From: Nitrosopumilus ureiphilus
GTDB lineage: Archaea > Thermoproteota > Nitrososphaeria > Nitrososphaerales > Nitrosopumilaceae
Assembly (NCBI RefSeq): GCF_013407185.1
Contig: NZ_CP026995.1
Coordinates: 2,024,954-2,088,953 of the forward strand
Direction: 5' to 3'
DNA length: 64,000 nucleotides
Shown here: piece after piece, positions 25,113 to 34,899 of the stretch
Layout: each line of letters opens with the position of its first letter
Position numbering within the stretch: the stretch's first letter is position 1
Program-made: the position numbers and the translations under genes
Notes under the pieces: model-generated
Seen by the model: the letters and a program-made list of their open reading frames with translations, nothing else
What the model was told of the DNA's origin: nothing
The model's database searches: none

Positions 25113-26276
25113 TTATACACTTTGGAATACGTGAACAGCACAACTTGCGCCAGTTGCACCAAAGTTATGAGTTAAACCAATTTTTGCATCTTTAACAGTT
25201 CTTTCACCAGCTTTTCCAGTGAGTTGATCAAATACTTCTACTACTTGCCCAACACCTGTTGCTCCGATTGGATGTCCCTTTGATTTAAGACCACCTGATG
25301 GATTAATAGAAATGTCAGAATTTAATTTTGTTCTGCCTTCACGAACAGCTTGAACACCCTTTCCTTTCTCAAAGAATCCCAAGTCTTCAGTGTCAACTAC
25401 TTCTGCAATGGTAAAACAATCATGTACTTCTGCAAAGTCAATATCTTTTGCAGTTATTCCTGCCATTTTGTATGCATCTGCTGCTGCAATCTTTGTACTA
25501 GGAATTGTTGTCATGTGTTCACGTCCTTGCAATGCAGCAGGTGAGCCACCTCTGCCAGAACCAATTACTTCAATATAGTCACCACCATGTTCTTTTGCAA
25601 ACTTTTCAGAACAAAGAATAACAGAACTTGCACCATCAGAGAATGGACAGCAATCATAAAGTTTTAGAGGACTTGCAACTACTGCAGAGTTCATTACATC
25701 ATCAATTGTAATTTTCTTTTGCATGTGAGCTTTTGGATTAAGGAAACCATTGTCATGATTCTTTACTGCGACTCTTGCAAAGTCTTCTTCAGTTGCATCA
25801 AACTCATTCAAGTAAGCTCTTGCCATAGACGCAAACAATCCAGGAAATGATGCACCAGCTTGACCTTCATAGAAAAAGTCAGAACAATATGCAAAGTAAG
25901 TTGTTGTCCATTCAGTTCCTGTATGAGTTACTTTTTCAACTCCAGTAACTAGTAGGCAATCATAAAATCCAGCTGCAACATTTGCATATGCTTCTCTAAA
26001 AGATACAGAGCCACTTCCACATGCAGACTCTATTGTTAATGATGGTTTATCTGGAATTCCCAATCTGCTCATTAAGACAGGACCGATATGGACCTGTTTA
26101 TCAGCAACACCAAAGACGTTTGAAATGTAAGATGCCTTGATGTCTTTTGGAGAAATACCTGCACTTTCTATGGCTGCAACTGATGCCTGGGTGGTGATAT
26201 CAGCAATACTTTCACTTAATTTTCCATATTTGGTACTACCAGCACCAAGAACGCAAACCTTTTCCACAAATGTCAC
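25113..26276 (-). CDS. Thiolase (acetyl-CoA C-acetyltransferase, SCP-x type)
   Basis: The 387-aa protein has the thiolase catalytic set: nucleophile Cys in TIESACGSGSVSFREA, a His in EVHDCFTIAE, and the GGLKSKGHPIGATGVGQ block. The C-terminal second Cys is in GATGASCAVHVF. In thaumarchaea thiolases of this class are candidates for the final step of the 3-hydroxypropionate/4-hydroxybutyrate cycle (acetoacetyl-CoA to two acetyl-CoA) and for the mevalonate pathway. It is followed after 1 base by DUF35, so they form an operon. The start is GTG with a TATA-like TTTTTATAG about 20-25 bases upstream, inside the divergent gene. Confidence 0.93.
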   Translation of the reverse strand: MTFVEKVCVLGAGSTKYGKLSESIADITTQASVAAIESAGISPKDIKASYISNVFGVADKQVHIGPVLMSRLGIPDKPSLTIESACGSGSVSFREAYANVAAGFYDCLLVTGVEKVTHTGTEWTTTYFAYCSDFFYEGQAGASFPGLFASMARAYLNEFDATEEDFARVAVKNHDNGFLNPKAHMQKKITIDDVMNSAVVASPLKLYDCCPFSDGASSVILCSEKFAKEHGGDYIEVIGSGRGGSPAALQGREHMTTIPSTKIAAADAYKMAGITAKDIDFAEVHDCFTIAEVVDTEDLGFFEKGKGVQAVREGRTKLNSDISINPSGGLKSKGHPIGATGVGQVVEVFDQLTGKAGERTVKDAKIGLTHNFGATGASCAVHVFQSV

Positions 26277-26317
26277 TGACCCAAGTCCCTATAAAAATTG
26301 TTTTAGTAAATTCATCA

Positions 26318-26791
26318 TTGAAGAAGCCATCAAAGAGATCATCACTTCAAACTGTTCAGGTCAAAAAGCCTATTGTAAGACACATAGCAAAAACTACAAA
26401 GTCAAAAACTAGCATCTTCAAAAAAGAGATTATTCAATACTTGGATTCAAACGGGTATCTTTCTTGGTCATCAAAAGAGAAAAAATACATCATTCTTGGA
26501 ACAAATTCTCCAAAAAATGGACTAGTAGAATGTCCACAGTGTAAGCTAGGGGAATTAATGATAATTAGATCAAGAACTACAAGAAAACGATTCATGGGTT
26601 GCTCAAACTTTTATGGTGGATGCAAAGCCTCTTCGCCATTATTACAAAAAGCAAGACTTCGCGCAACAAAAAATCCATGTGATGTTTGTAGATGGCCAAT
26701 GATAATTTTTCGTTATTCAAGAAATCAAAAATGGACTAAACAGTGTTCAAACTTTAATTGTGAAAGCAGAGAAATCAAGCCTTCAAAGTAG
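26318..26791 (+). CDS. Topoisomerase-type zinc-finger protein
   Basis: This is a basic protein with two C4 zinc modules. The first, CPQCKLGELMIIRSRTTRKR followed by FMGCSNFYGGC, is the zf-C4_Topoisom signature; the second is CDVCRWPMIIFRY...CSNFNCES. The N-terminal 60 residues are Lys/Ser-rich with a small helix. The longest frame starts at ATG 26270 and would overlap the divergent thiolase start. A TATA-like TATAAAAA at 26292-26298 instead favours TTG 26318. It is a putative single-strand nucleic-acid binder. The last 17 bases overlap the convergent amidase gene. Confidence 0.75.
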   Translation: MKKPSKRSSLQTVQVKKPIVRHIAKTTKSKTSIFKKEIIQYLDSNGYLSWSSKEKKYIILGTNSPKNGLVECPQCKLGELMIIRSRTTRKRFMGCSNFYGGCKASSPLLQKARLRATKNPCDVCRWPMIIFRYSRNQKWTKQCSNFNCESREIKPSK

Positions 26792-27581
26792 GATAAACAT
26801 CAGTTCTTCTGTTTTTGAGTAATGGTAAAACTTTTCGTGTTTGTTTAACTTTATTCAAGTCAATATTTACAAAACCTATTCCTTGTTTCTTTTTCATGTC
26901 AAGTAGAATTTTTCCGTACGGATCAACGACTAAACTTCTTCCACAGTAAATATTTCCAACTTGATCAGGTGCAATGACATAACATCCATTTTCAATTGCG
27001 CGGGTTTTGTTAATTGTAATCCAATGTTCCTCTTTCATGTTTCCTTTTACCCAAGCAGAAGGTACAACTAACACTTCAGAGCCTGCAACTGCCAAAGATC
27101 TTGACATCTCTGGAAACCGTAAATCATAACATATCATCATGCCAATTTTTCCAATAGATGTTTTTACAGGCTTTGCAATTTTAGATCCTGAGGCCATTTT
27201 ATCTGATTCTCTAAATCCTAATGCATCATAGAGATGAATTTTTCTATATGTGGAGATTACTTTGCCTGATTTGTCAATTACAAACGAAGTATCGTATACA
27301 CGGTCTTTCTTTCTGCTTTTTTCATAAAATGAGCCTACAACTTGGATGTGATTCTCTTTTGCAGATTTTGCAATAGTTGTTACAAAATCTCCAGCAATTG
27401 TCTCAGATAAACTTGCAAGTTGTTTTGGAGTTTGAGAAGAGTTTGTGTAAAACATCATAAATTCTGGAAATGCGCATAGTGTTGCATTTTTTACAGCTGC
27501 CTTTGAAATGAATGAAATAATTTTTTTTAAATTATCTTCTTTTTTAGTTGATGCTTTAAATTGAACAATTGCAGCTTTCAT
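26775..27581 (-). CDS. Carbon-nitrogen hydrolase (nitrilase superfamily, Nit1/Nit2-like)
   Basis: I choose ATG 27581 (MKAAIVQFKASTKKEDNL), the usual beginning of the family. The catalytic triad is visible: Glu in FPEFMMFY, Lys in YRKIHLYD and Cys in MICYDLRFPEMSR. Length (268 aa) and motifs resemble Nit-type amidases, which deaminate alpha-keto-amides or deaminated glutathione as repair enzymes, rather than true nitrilases. It stands alone between a zinc-finger gene and a tautomerase gene. Confidence 0.9.
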   Translation of the reverse strand: MKAAIVQFKASTKKEDNLKKIISFISKAAVKNATLCAFPEFMMFYTNSSQTPKQLASLSETIAGDFVTTIAKSAKENHIQVVGSFYEKSRKKDRVYDTSFVIDKSGKVISTYRKIHLYDALGFRESDKMASGSKIAKPVKTSIGKIGMMICYDLRFPEMSRSLAVAGSEVLVVPSAWVKGNMKEEHWITINKTRAIENGCYVIAPDQVGNIYCGRSLVVDPYGKILLDMKKKQGIGFVNIDLNKVKQTRKVLPLLKNRRTDVYPTLKA

Positions 27582-27747
27582 GGAATTGATTAATTGAATC
27601 ACAATAAAAGGATAAACTCTTGATACAAACGCAAAATGCACCATTTTCTTATTATGCTAATTTGATTAATACAAATTGAACCGATTATAGTGCGTATGTC
27701 AATCCTTGACTGAGAGAAATTTTCCAGTCTACTATTTTTAAAAATAA

Positions 27748-27924
27748 TTAAAGTTGGTTTCCTGCTAAAAACCAATTTTCTTTAGGATTGTCTTCAAAAA
27801 CAACAATTACGTGATTTTCTTTTGTTTTTAGAATCTCTACTGCAGATTTTGTTATTGCTTTTGCATACTCATCTTTTTGTTCCTGTGTTCTACCAGGATA
27901 CATTGATACTGTAATCAACGGCAT
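27748..27924 (-). CDS. 4-oxalocrotonate tautomerase family protein (58 aa)
   Basis: ATG 27922-27924 to TAA 27748-27750 encodes MPLITVSMYPGRTQEQKDEY, with Pro directly after Met as the catalytic base of the family, then the helix YAKAITKSAVEIL, a strand HVIVVFED and PKENWFLAGNQL. Length and layout fit small tautomerases, which act as hexamers or trimers on keto-enol isomerisation. The substrate cannot be inferred. Confidence 0.88.
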   Translation of the reverse strand: MPLITVSMYPGRTQEQKDEYAKAITKSAVEILKTKENHVIVVFEDNPKENWFLAGNQL

Positions 27925-27957
27925 GAAAATTCTTTATTGATTCGGAGATTTATTCGT

Positions 27958-28734
27958 TCAATAATCTGGTCTGTAACCGTATCTTGTGCCATATGTAAAC
28001 TCTGAACTGTGAGTTTTTTTGTAGAGATATCCAGTTGCTAGTCCCACTACAAATCCACCTATGTGAGCAAGATATGCTACGCTATCACCTGCAATACCAA
28101 AGCCCCCAATGAAAAATGGAAGAAGATTTTGAAAAATTAGCCAAAAAGGTAAGAACCATTTTGCCTTTATGTGCATCATTCTCCAAAAGAAACCCATCAT
28201 TAGGAATGTCTGGATTCTAGCTTTTGGGAAAATTACCAAGTATGCTCCTAGTACCCCAGAGATTGCACCTGATGCGCCAACTGCAGGAATTACACTGCTA
28301 GTGTCACCTGCAATATGGATTAATCCGGCAGCAACTCCCCACATTAGATAAATTCCTAGATATTTTATTTTTCCAAATTTGTATTCGATGTTATCGCCGA
28401 ATATCCATAGAAACAACATGTTTCCTCCAAGATGCATCAAACCACCGTGCAAGAAGGTAGAACTGAGCAAAGAGAAATATGGTTCTTGAGGACAAGAAAT
28501 TCTTAGTGGTCCTGAACCAAAATCGATGTTTAGTACACTTGCGCCAGTGACACAGTTAGGAACAGCTCCCCAATTATAAAATAAATTAAATGCATTTTGA
28601 TTTGTAAAGTCAAAGAATTGGCCAGTGTAGGCAACTTCGATAAAAAATACAATAACATTGATTATGATTAATCCATATGTTACTGTTGGTCTAAATCCAG
28701 GAGCTGTAGGATTCTCATCTCTTAATGGAAGCAT
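27958..28734 (-). CDS. Rhomboid family intramembrane serine protease
   Basis: This is a 258-aa membrane protein with six or seven hydrophobic helices. It has the rhomboid features: the FLHGGLMHLGGNMLFLWIFG helix, the catalytic Ser in VGASGAISGVLGAY, and the partner His in AYLAHIGGFVVG. Rhomboids cut membrane-anchored proteins within the bilayer. The context of many anchored surface proteins nearby is suggestive, but no specific substrate is visible. Confidence 0.94.
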   Translation of the reverse strand: MLPLRDENPTAPGFRPTVTYGLIIINVIVFFIEVAYTGQFFDFTNQNAFNLFYNWGAVPNCVTGASVLNIDFGSGPLRISCPQEPYFSLLSSTFLHGGLMHLGGNMLFLWIFGDNIEYKFGKIKYLGIYLMWGVAAGLIHIAGDTSSVIPAVGASGAISGVLGAYLVIFPKARIQTFLMMGFFWRMMHIKAKWFLPFWLIFQNLLPFFIGGFGIAGDSVAYLAHIGGFVVGLATGYLYKKTHSSEFTYGTRYGYRPDY

Positions 28735-28774
28735 TTGTAATTTTGTTTGATAAAAATTTGTATAATAACATTAT

Positions 28775-30337
28775 TCAGCTTGAAATTTGTAAAATACCTT
28801 CTTTTATGAGAAATTGAATACCCTGGATAAAGGAATCATCATCAATAATACCATCGGACCACCATGCAGCATTATTTCTAATCCATGGAGGAATTTCCTG
28901 AGATGTTGATGATTCTTGTTGTGTTTGTGGAATGACAATAATTTTATTTTTTATTAAATATTGAATTCCTTGAATGAAAGTATTATCATCTATTTGTTGT
29001 TCAGACCACCATAATGCATTATTTCTAATCCAATCAGGAATTGAAATTTCATCTTCATTAGTTATTCTATCAATTATTATTGGAATTGTTGATTTTGCTA
29101 GATTGTTATTATCTAAATTTTTGAAATTCAAATATGCAATTTCTGTAACATCTTGAGGAATCTTAAATTCTGCAACATTGTGTTTTTCCTTTGAATCACT
29201 ACTAATTCCACTTTGCTCAAAAATAATTTTGTCATTTTGAGTCATTGAAAATTCATAGTGTGTTGCAACAGGTCTATTCTTTAAGAAAATATCAGTAATA
29301 TCAAAAATTATTTTTGCATTAGAGTTGGATTTTAGATTCTCCGGCTCCCAAGAAACTAAAACTCTAAACTGTCCATTTTCAGTAACTGAGCTTAAATGAG
29401 TGTAATTACGGTCTGGTTTTATTGTAAAATCCATTCCATTTTGATTTGGATTATTTGCAAATACATTCAGTAGTTCTCTCTGATATATGATAAAGTGTAC
29501 TACACGTCCATCAGAAAAAAAATCATCAATGTTTACAACATCCTCAGAAATCTTAACATCATTAATGTACATTTCAAATCCTGATACTAGTAAATCACCA
29601 AAGTTTTTTGGAATTACAAGCTCCTCATGGACTACAGATGTTTGATTAATGTTAGATTGGCTCCATTCAAAAGGCATAGAGAATCTAATTTCCCTTGAAT
29701 TGGAATCATATTGAAAATTTGAAATTTCATCATAATATGAAATTACCTGGATGAATTGCTCACCAAAGTTTTGATCAACAAAATCAAATTGAGTCGTTTG
29801 TGCAATGGAGATTCCTGCATTGAAAACTAGAGGTTCTGCTAATTTTTTAGAATACCCATCGGTGGTAAGTATTGTAATATCAAATTTGTATAGGCCACCT
29901 TCACTAAGTTTTGGTCCTTTAACATGAACCATTCTACTTTCAAGACCCAATAATGAACCAAACAGATTTCCTCCGTTATCTTCTTCAATTATTATAGAAT
30001 CACGTTCTTCTGATACAAAATTAAAAACTAAGAATCCATTATCAGCTTTGAATTCTTGTTCAAACAGAAATTGTTCACCACGTTGCGATTTTATCAAAAA
30101 AGTAACATCTCTAAGTGTGATTTTTGAATCAAAGTCAATTAGTGAAATTGATATTTGTTGATCACCATTTGTATTGGGATCACTTTTTGAAGATGAAATC
30201 TCCAAAGTAACAAGTCGACCATCTAGTTCTACAGGAGGAAAAGTTTCACTTCCAACTCCATGACCGTACACATTATCAAATGTTAATGAAAGCAGAGCTG
30301 GAAACATTAGAATTAAAATTAATAATAAATTTTTCAA
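28775..30337 (-). CDS. Surface protein with two C-terminal WW-type repeats
   Basis: I choose TTG 30337, which follows the upstream stop (30339) by one base and puts the signal peptide (LKNLLLILILMFPALLSLTF) at the N-terminus; the longest frame (30385) adds 16 polar residues. A beta-sandwich-rich ectodomain of about 420 residues beginning HGVGSETFPPVEL is followed by two repeats of the form IPxWIRNNAxWWSxxxIDDxxFIQGIQ(F/Y)LIKxxI at the end. The same repeats occur at 30579-32288 and singly at 51298-52029. It forms part of a run of related surface genes and is paralogous to the 30579 gene. Confidence 0.75.
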   Translation of the reverse strand: MKNLLLILILMFPALLSLTFDNVYGHGVGSETFPPVELDGRLVTLEISSSKSDPNTNGDQQISISLIDFDSKITLRDVTFLIKSQRGEQFLFEQEFKADNGFLVFNFVSEERDSIIIEEDNGGNLFGSLLGLESRMVHVKGPKLSEGGLYKFDITILTTDGYSKKLAEPLVFNAGISIAQTTQFDFVDQNFGEQFIQVISYYDEISNFQYDSNSREIRFSMPFEWSQSNINQTSVVHEELVIPKNFGDLLVSGFEMYINDVKISEDVVNIDDFFSDGRVVHFIIYQRELLNVFANNPNQNGMDFTIKPDRNYTHLSSVTENGQFRVLVSWEPENLKSNSNAKIIFDITDIFLKNRPVATHYEFSMTQNDKIIFEQSGISSDSKEKHNVAEFKIPQDVTEIAYLNFKNLDNNNLAKSTIPIIIDRITNEDEISIPDWIRNNALWWSEQQIDDNTFIQGIQYLIKNKIIVIPQTQQESSTSQEIPPWIRNNAAWWSDGIIDDDSFIQGIQFLIKEGILQISS

Positions 30338-30338
30338 A

Positions 30339-30545
30339 CTATGTCCACTTGTTTGGATCTTTTTTACGAATTTCTTTTCCGTCAATTGTAATTAGATCGT
30401 TTTCTTCAAAGACAGTATGCCATTTACCATTACGTGGGAAAATTTTGTTCATCTCTTCAACTTTGTCATTTGTTGGTGGTGTGTTCATCAAAGCTCCCCA
30501 TTTCATGTTTGGAATTTTGGGCATTATATCATTGATGTCTTTCAT
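30339..30545 (-). CDS. Small conserved-looking hypothetical protein (68 aa)
   Basis: This soluble 68-aa protein (MKDINDIMPKIPNMKWGALM, GKWHTVFEENDLITIDGKEI) has no membrane segment and no motif I recognise. A TTTTTAAATA box about 25-30 bases upstream of ATG 30545 supports a leaderless gene. The stop is followed after one base by the TTG start of the surface-protein gene, so both are probably cotranscribed. Confidence 0.65.
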   Translation of the reverse strand: MKDINDIMPKIPNMKWGALMNTPPTNDKVEEMNKIFPRNGKWHTVFEENDLITIDGKEIRKKDPNKWT

Positions 30546-30578
30546 AGTAATATCACTTAACAGAATTTATTTAAAAAC

Positions 30579-32288
30579 CTATGATTGAATTCTCATAATT
30601 CCTTCTTTAATTAAAAATTGAATTCCTTGAATGAAAGAATCATCATCTATTTGTCCTGCTGCCCACCATTCTGCATTGTTTTTAATCCATGCCGGAATTT
30701 CATTTGAATCAGAATCAGTACCTTGTGTTGTTGGGGGAATTTTTAGAACATTCTCTTTAATTAAAAATTGAATTCCTTGAATGAAAGAATCATCATCTAT
30801 TTGTCCTGCTGCCCACCATTCTGCATTGTTTTTAATCCAATCAGGTATTGCTGCTTTCTCAGGTACAGATGATGTTGTAGATACAAGAGCGCCAGGACCT
30901 ATTTCAATTATTGCCGAACCAATTCCTGCATATTTTGGATTATAATCTAATCCAGTTCCTAAAACTTTGACATCAACTCTAATTTGTCCTTGAGATGGAA
31001 CAAAAATTCTTTGAACATCAATTCCTTCAGAAGAAGTAATTCCAAGACTAGCAGAGCTATCACCAACATTGCTAGCTATTTCTTTATCAAATTCATCAAA
31101 AACAAAGTATGCATACTTGACATCTTTGATAAGTTCTCTGTTTTCATTAAAGAATGTAAACTCAAATGGAATTTCCTGATTAGAACCGTATTTTCCATCC
31201 CACGAAATATTTACAGTGGTTGGAACTTTTTCATAGTTTTTAGTATCTACAAGATAAAATTCTGTAGAACTTTTTGAAGCTTCAGATAATGGAACAAGTT
31301 TCAAATCCATCTTAGGATTGTCATAATTATCTGCTCCTAGTTTTTCGTTAATTTTTTGCAACTCATTTTTTGTAATTAGAAAATGGACAATGTTGGTATC
31401 TTCATATGAATAGGGATCATTTAGTAATGCTCTCTGATCAATTTCTACACCATTAACAAATCCTTTGAATTGTTTTCCTTCTGCATAAGGAGCAAATGTT
31501 TTTGGAACTCGTACTTCTTCATGTACTACTTGAACTAAATCAACATATGATGGATTCCAATTAAATGGCATATCAAATGAAATTGATTTATTAGATGTAT
31601 CAAATTTAAAGTTGTCAACATCATCATAGTATGTTTTTACAATTACTGGAATTTCTTCAGCATTTGCAGTCTTGATGAAAAAGTCTTGTTCTTGAGCAAC
31701 ACTAACAAATGTTTCATAACTTAGTAAATTAGCTAGTACAGTTCTTGGACTGGTAGCAGCCTCAATATCAACCCTAATTTTGTATAATCCACCTTTTACA
31801 AAAATTGGACCTGTAATTGAGGGTCTTCCACAAATATCTAAATTCTCATCTGTACATGGTGCACCTTGAACAAATAATGCACCAGGAGCACTAGCATGTT
31901 CAGAACCGCCATAAATTGAACATTCTTCGAGAGTATTTTTATTACAATTAGGTTCTGGTTTAATTTTAACATCTAATCTTCCGTCTACATCATAAAACAG
32001 ATTTCTAGCTAATAGTTCACCGCTCTGCCAAACTTCTACCCTGTATGTTACTTTGTCAAGATTCTTATCAGTTAATGTATCAAAAAAGCGTACTTGCATA
32101 TTTGCAGAATCAACTTCCCCAACTGTAATATCAGATGGACTTAGTTGTGTACGGACAGTAACTTGCATATCACCAAAACTAAGTGGTGGTGCTTGATCTC
32201 CTCCAAGTCCATGTGCAAAGGCATCAGGAAGAACAACAGGAATTGTAAAAATACCAATGATTGTGATTAATAATGCAAACTTATACAA
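30579..32288 (-). CDS. Surface protein with two C-terminal WW-type repeats, paralogue
   Basis: The 569-aa protein has a signal peptide ([24 protein letters not shown]) and a long beta-rich ectodomain (about residues 25-480) that begins [20 protein letters not shown], the same layout as 28775-30337 and 40582-41943. Two copies of [19 protein letters not shown] plus [12 protein letters not shown] follow near residues 480-565. At DNA level the repeats contain an identical 86-base block (30604-30689 and 30754-30839). The role is unknown; attachment to the S-layer or peptide binding are possibilities. Confidence 0.8.
   Translation of the reverse strand: MYKFALLITIIGIFTIPVVLPDAFAHGLGGDQAPPLSFGDMQVTVRTQLSPSDITVGEVDSANMQVRFFDTLTDKNLDKVTYRVEVWQSGELLARNLFYDVDGRLDVKIKPEPNCNKNTLEECSIYGGSEHASAPGALFVQGAPCTDENLDICGRPSITGPIFVKGGLYKIRVDIEAATSPRTVLANLLSYETFVSVAQEQDFFIKTANAEEIPVIVKTYYDDVDNFKFDTSNKSISFDMPFNWNPSYVDLVQVVHEEVRVPKTFAPYAEGKQFKGFVNGVEIDQRALLNDPYSYEDTNIVHFLITKNELQKINEKLGADNYDNPKMDLKLVPLSEASKSSTEFYLVDTKNYEKVPTTVNISWDGKYGSNQEIPFEFTFFNENRELIKDVKYAYFVFDEFDKEIASNVGDSSASLGITSSEGIDVQRIFVPSQGQIRVDVKVLGTGLDYNPKYAGIGSAIIEIGPGALVSTTSSVPEKAAIPDWIKNNAEWWAAGQIDDDSFIQGIQFLIKENVLKIPPTTQGTDSDSNEIPAWIKNNAEWWAAGQIDDDSFIQGIQFLIKEGIMRIQS
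30604..30839. repeat. Pair of identical 86-bp direct repeats
   Basis: 30604-30689 and 30754-30839 are identical over 86 bases, spaced 150 bases start to start, inside the 3' end of the surface-protein gene. They encode two copies of the WW-type repeat. Perfect identity at synonymous sites suggests recent duplication or gene conversion. Confidence 0.9.
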
Positions 32289-32399
32289 TACAAAAATTGT
32301 GTTAATTCCATATTTAAAGATGGTACAGGATTTCTATGCGTGAGAATTTTTATAGATAAATTTAGTACAACTTTTATTCATGATTATTAGAAGATAAAT

Positions 32400-33224
32400 A
32401 TGAAAATTCTATTTGCATTATTTTTAATTCCTTTGTTAGTTATTCCAGCATTTGCAGAATCTCAAACACTTCCAACTGAGAAAGGAACGCTTGATGTCAA
32501 ATTAACATATGATGAAATAATTCCAAACATTCAAACTAAAATAAATATTGATTTTATCAACCCTCAAACACAAAAAATCCAAGAGCATATTGATTATACA
32601 GTATCAGTTTCTAAAGATGGGGAAACGGTATTTGGACCAATTCCATTAACTCATACATCAGTAGGTTCTGTAAAGATTCCAATTGAATTCAATCTTGGTG
32701 AAGGAGTATATTCTATGGGCTTTAAAGTAGAAGGAATTTTGTTTCAACCAATTCCACCAGAAACAGTATCTTTTGATATTTCAGTAGGAGAGGCTCAAGC
32801 TCAACCAACAATAACACCTGAGAACGAAGTAACTGTTAATGGTGAAAACGGCGGTTGTCTAATTGCAACTGCAACATATGGTTCTGAACTTGCACCACAA
32901 GTTCAACAACTAAGAGAACTTAGAGATAACACTATTTTGCCAACAAATTCTGGAACAGCATTTATGAGTATATTCAATCAATTTTATTATTCATTTTCAC
33001 CAACAGTTGCAGACTTTGAGCGAGATCAGCCAATTTTCAAAGGAATTATGAAAATCACACTGACCCCAATGCTAACATCATTATCATTGTTGAATCATGT
33101 GAATATTGATTCAGAAGAAGAAATGTTAGGTTATGGGATCTCTATAGTTTTACTAAATATTGGAATGTACGTAGGAGTTCCAGTATTTGGAATTCTAAAG
33201 TTGTACCAGTTTAAAAAAGACTAA
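32400..33224 (+). CDS. Secreted protein with CFI/CLIATA-type C-terminal domain
   Basis: The 274-aa protein has a signal peptide (ILFALFLIPLLVIPAFAES), a beta-sandwich domain (about residues 25-140: GTLDVKLTYDEIIPNIQTKI), then the motif GGCLIATATYGSELAPQVQQ and LRELRDN, known from CFI-box domains, which precede a hydrophobic region that here ends in MYVGVPVFGILKLYQFKKD. A C-terminal membrane helix would anchor it. The Cys may serve processing or lipidation. It has its own promoter and stands between surface-protein genes. Confidence 0.75.
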   Translation: MKILFALFLIPLLVIPAFAESQTLPTEKGTLDVKLTYDEIIPNIQTKINIDFINPQTQKIQEHIDYTVSVSKDGETVFGPIPLTHTSVGSVKIPIEFNLGEGVYSMGFKVEGILFQPIPPETVSFDISVGEAQAQPTITPENEVTVNGENGGCLIATATYGSELAPQVQQLRELRDNTILPTNSGTAFMSIFNQFYYSFSPTVADFERDQPIFKGIMKITLTPMLTSLSLLNHVNIDSEEEMLGYGISIVLLNIGMYVGVPVFGILKLYQFKKD

Positions 33225-33281
33225 TACTACTTTTGGAAATTCCAGTGAGGTTTTTATGTATCCGAACAAGTATTCAATCTA

Positions 33282-34154
33282 ATGAAGACTAAAGCAATTT
33301 GCTCTTTCTTCGTACTATTTGCTATTGTAGCTGGAATCATTGCAACAACACCAGCTGCATTTGCAGATCACTCAGAAGTCACAATTGAGACAGCATCAGG
33401 TTCTGGAGCTCCAGGATGTGAAGACACTGCAGAGGGATGTTATATTCCAAATACTGCAACTATTGATGTCGGTGGTAAAGTAATATTTTCAAATACGGAT
33501 ACCGCAGCACATACATTCACATCAGGAGATCCAACAATTCCAGAAACAGTTCAGGTACTATTTGATTCCAGCCTAGTAATGGCAGGAAATACATATGAAT
33601 GGTCTCCAACTGAAGCAGGTGATGTTCCTTACTTCTGTATGGTCCATCCTTGGATGCAAGGATTGATTGTAGTACAAGAAGCAGAAGCTGAAGAAGCTAT
33701 GGATGAGCATGATGGCGAGATGATGGACATGGAAGGTGCAGCAACTGCAACCGGCATGTTATCAGATGGTACAATGGTTTCAATTTGGACTACTACACCA
33801 ACAAAAGGTGAAATGATGGAGATCAATGTTGAATTCGATGATGCCGAACATGTTAATCATGACCTCAAAGTTACACAAAATGGCAATACAGTGCTAGATG
33901 ATAAAGGAGCACATCACCACGATGGAAAAGGAGCACATACAACAAAAGCTCTTAGCACATCTGATCCAGTAAACATTACCATCACCTTCCAAGGTTATGG
34001 GGTAGATGATCCAAAGACTGGACCAATTGGTGAACAAGTAGTATTCTCAAACGTTGTACCAGAATTTGGTACAATCGCAATGATGGTACTAGCTGTTGCA
34101 ATCATAAGCATCGTTGCAGTAACTGCAAAATCTAGAGTCATTCCAAGATTTTAG
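33282..34154 (+). CDS. Blue-copper (plastocyanin-like) protein with PEFG-CTERM sorting signal
   Basis: The 290-aa exported protein (signal peptide ending TTPAAFADHS) has a cupredoxin domain, about residues 30-130, with type 1 copper ligands: His in DTAAHTFTSGDP and Cys-His-Met in YFCMVHPWMQGLIVV. A Met/Asp/His-rich linker (MDEHDGEMMDMEG) and a second beta-rich domain follow. The C-terminus has VPEFGTIAMMVLAV...AKSRVIPRF, the PEFG-CTERM sorting signal for surface anchoring. Such proteins carry electrons or copper outside the membrane in ammonia oxidisers, whose respiration is copper-based. It has its own promoter. Confidence 0.92.
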   Translation: MKTKAICSFFVLFAIVAGIIATTPAAFADHSEVTIETASGSGAPGCEDTAEGCYIPNTATIDVGGKVIFSNTDTAAHTFTSGDPTIPETVQVLFDSSLVMAGNTYEWSPTEAGDVPYFCMVHPWMQGLIVVQEAEAEEAMDEHDGEMMDMEGAATATGMLSDGTMVSIWTTTPTKGEMMEINVEFDDAEHVNHDLKVTQNGNTVLDDKGAHHHDGKGAHTTKALSTSDPVNITITFQGYGVDDPKTGPIGEQVVFSNVVPEFGTIAMMVLAVAIISIVAVTAKSRVIPRF

Positions 34155-34167
34155 GAATCCTCTTTTT

Positions 34168-34806
34168 CTATTTTCTTTTTATTAAAGCAATAATTGCCAG
34201 GATAATAGCTGCTGCTGCAATTGACAACCCAAATATTGCAAAGTCATAAGATGCTCCACCATCAGAGGATACAGACGTTTCACCAGACTTTAGTTTAGAA
34301 ACATCTTGTTGAAGAGATGAGATTGCATTTTTTAGTGCAGCAATGTCAGCAGTTCCCTCACTATTTGAAGGAGGAAAATCTAAAACTGCAGTAGGTTCTA
34401 CGTCTTCAACTGGAATTTTAATATCAATTATAGTACCACGGACGTCTCCTTTCAAATTCATAATGTAACTGCCAGTTTTAGTTGGAATTATTGGTGAAAA
34501 ATAGTATCCGGGTCTAGGATCAGAATTTATATCAATTTTTTTGGTTGCTCCACCATACATGGCTGTAGCTTCAACATTCTTGAAGACGTTAGTTACTCCC
34601 TTGAATGAACCTTCAGTTTCTCCAGGCTCAGTTATTTTAAAGACAATATCATTTCTGATCCCTACAACAGGAGGTTCAATTCCCCATCCTACTTCTATTT
34701 TGTATTGATCAACTTCTACAGTAGTATGTGCAAAAGAAGGGGAAATCATTCCAATGCTAATCAATAATGCAATAAATCCAAAAATTGCTAAGTTCACAGA
34801 TATCAT
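34168..34806 (-). CDS. Hypothetical exported protein with C-terminal membrane anchor
   Basis: I choose ATG 34806 (MISVNLAIFGFIALLISIGM), which places the signal peptide at the N-terminus; the longest frame starts at 34860. After signal cleavage (SFAHTTVEVDQ) comes a beta-rich domain of about 110 residues (IEVGWGIEPPVVGIRNDIVF), a helical linker (AALKNAISSLQQDVSKLKSG) and a final TM helix with KRK. The mature N-terminus starting with His is a pattern seen in copper-binding periplasmic proteins, and the neighbours are a blue-copper protein and CopC-CopD. A role in copper handling is inference. Confidence 0.65.
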   Translation of the reverse strand: MISVNLAIFGFIALLISIGMISPSFAHTTVEVDQYKIEVGWGIEPPVVGIRNDIVFKITEPGETEGSFKGVTNVFKNVEATAMYGGATKKIDINSDPRPGYYFSPIIPTKTGSYIMNLKGDVRGTIIDIKIPVEDVEPTAVLDFPPSNSEGTADIAALKNAISSLQQDVSKLKSGETSVSSDGGASYDFAIFGLSIAAAAIILAIIALIKRK

Positions 34807-34899
34807 ATGACTATTACACATTATTATCTTTACGTGAATTGGTACAAAGGACGAACACATGAAAACTGTTTAAATTATCAACAATGTTTTTAGGATTAA

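Noticed and set aside
27582-27747. Small gene or RNA between the amidase and tautomerase genes
   Set aside because: No open frame with coding character and no stable hairpin other than T-runs could be found.
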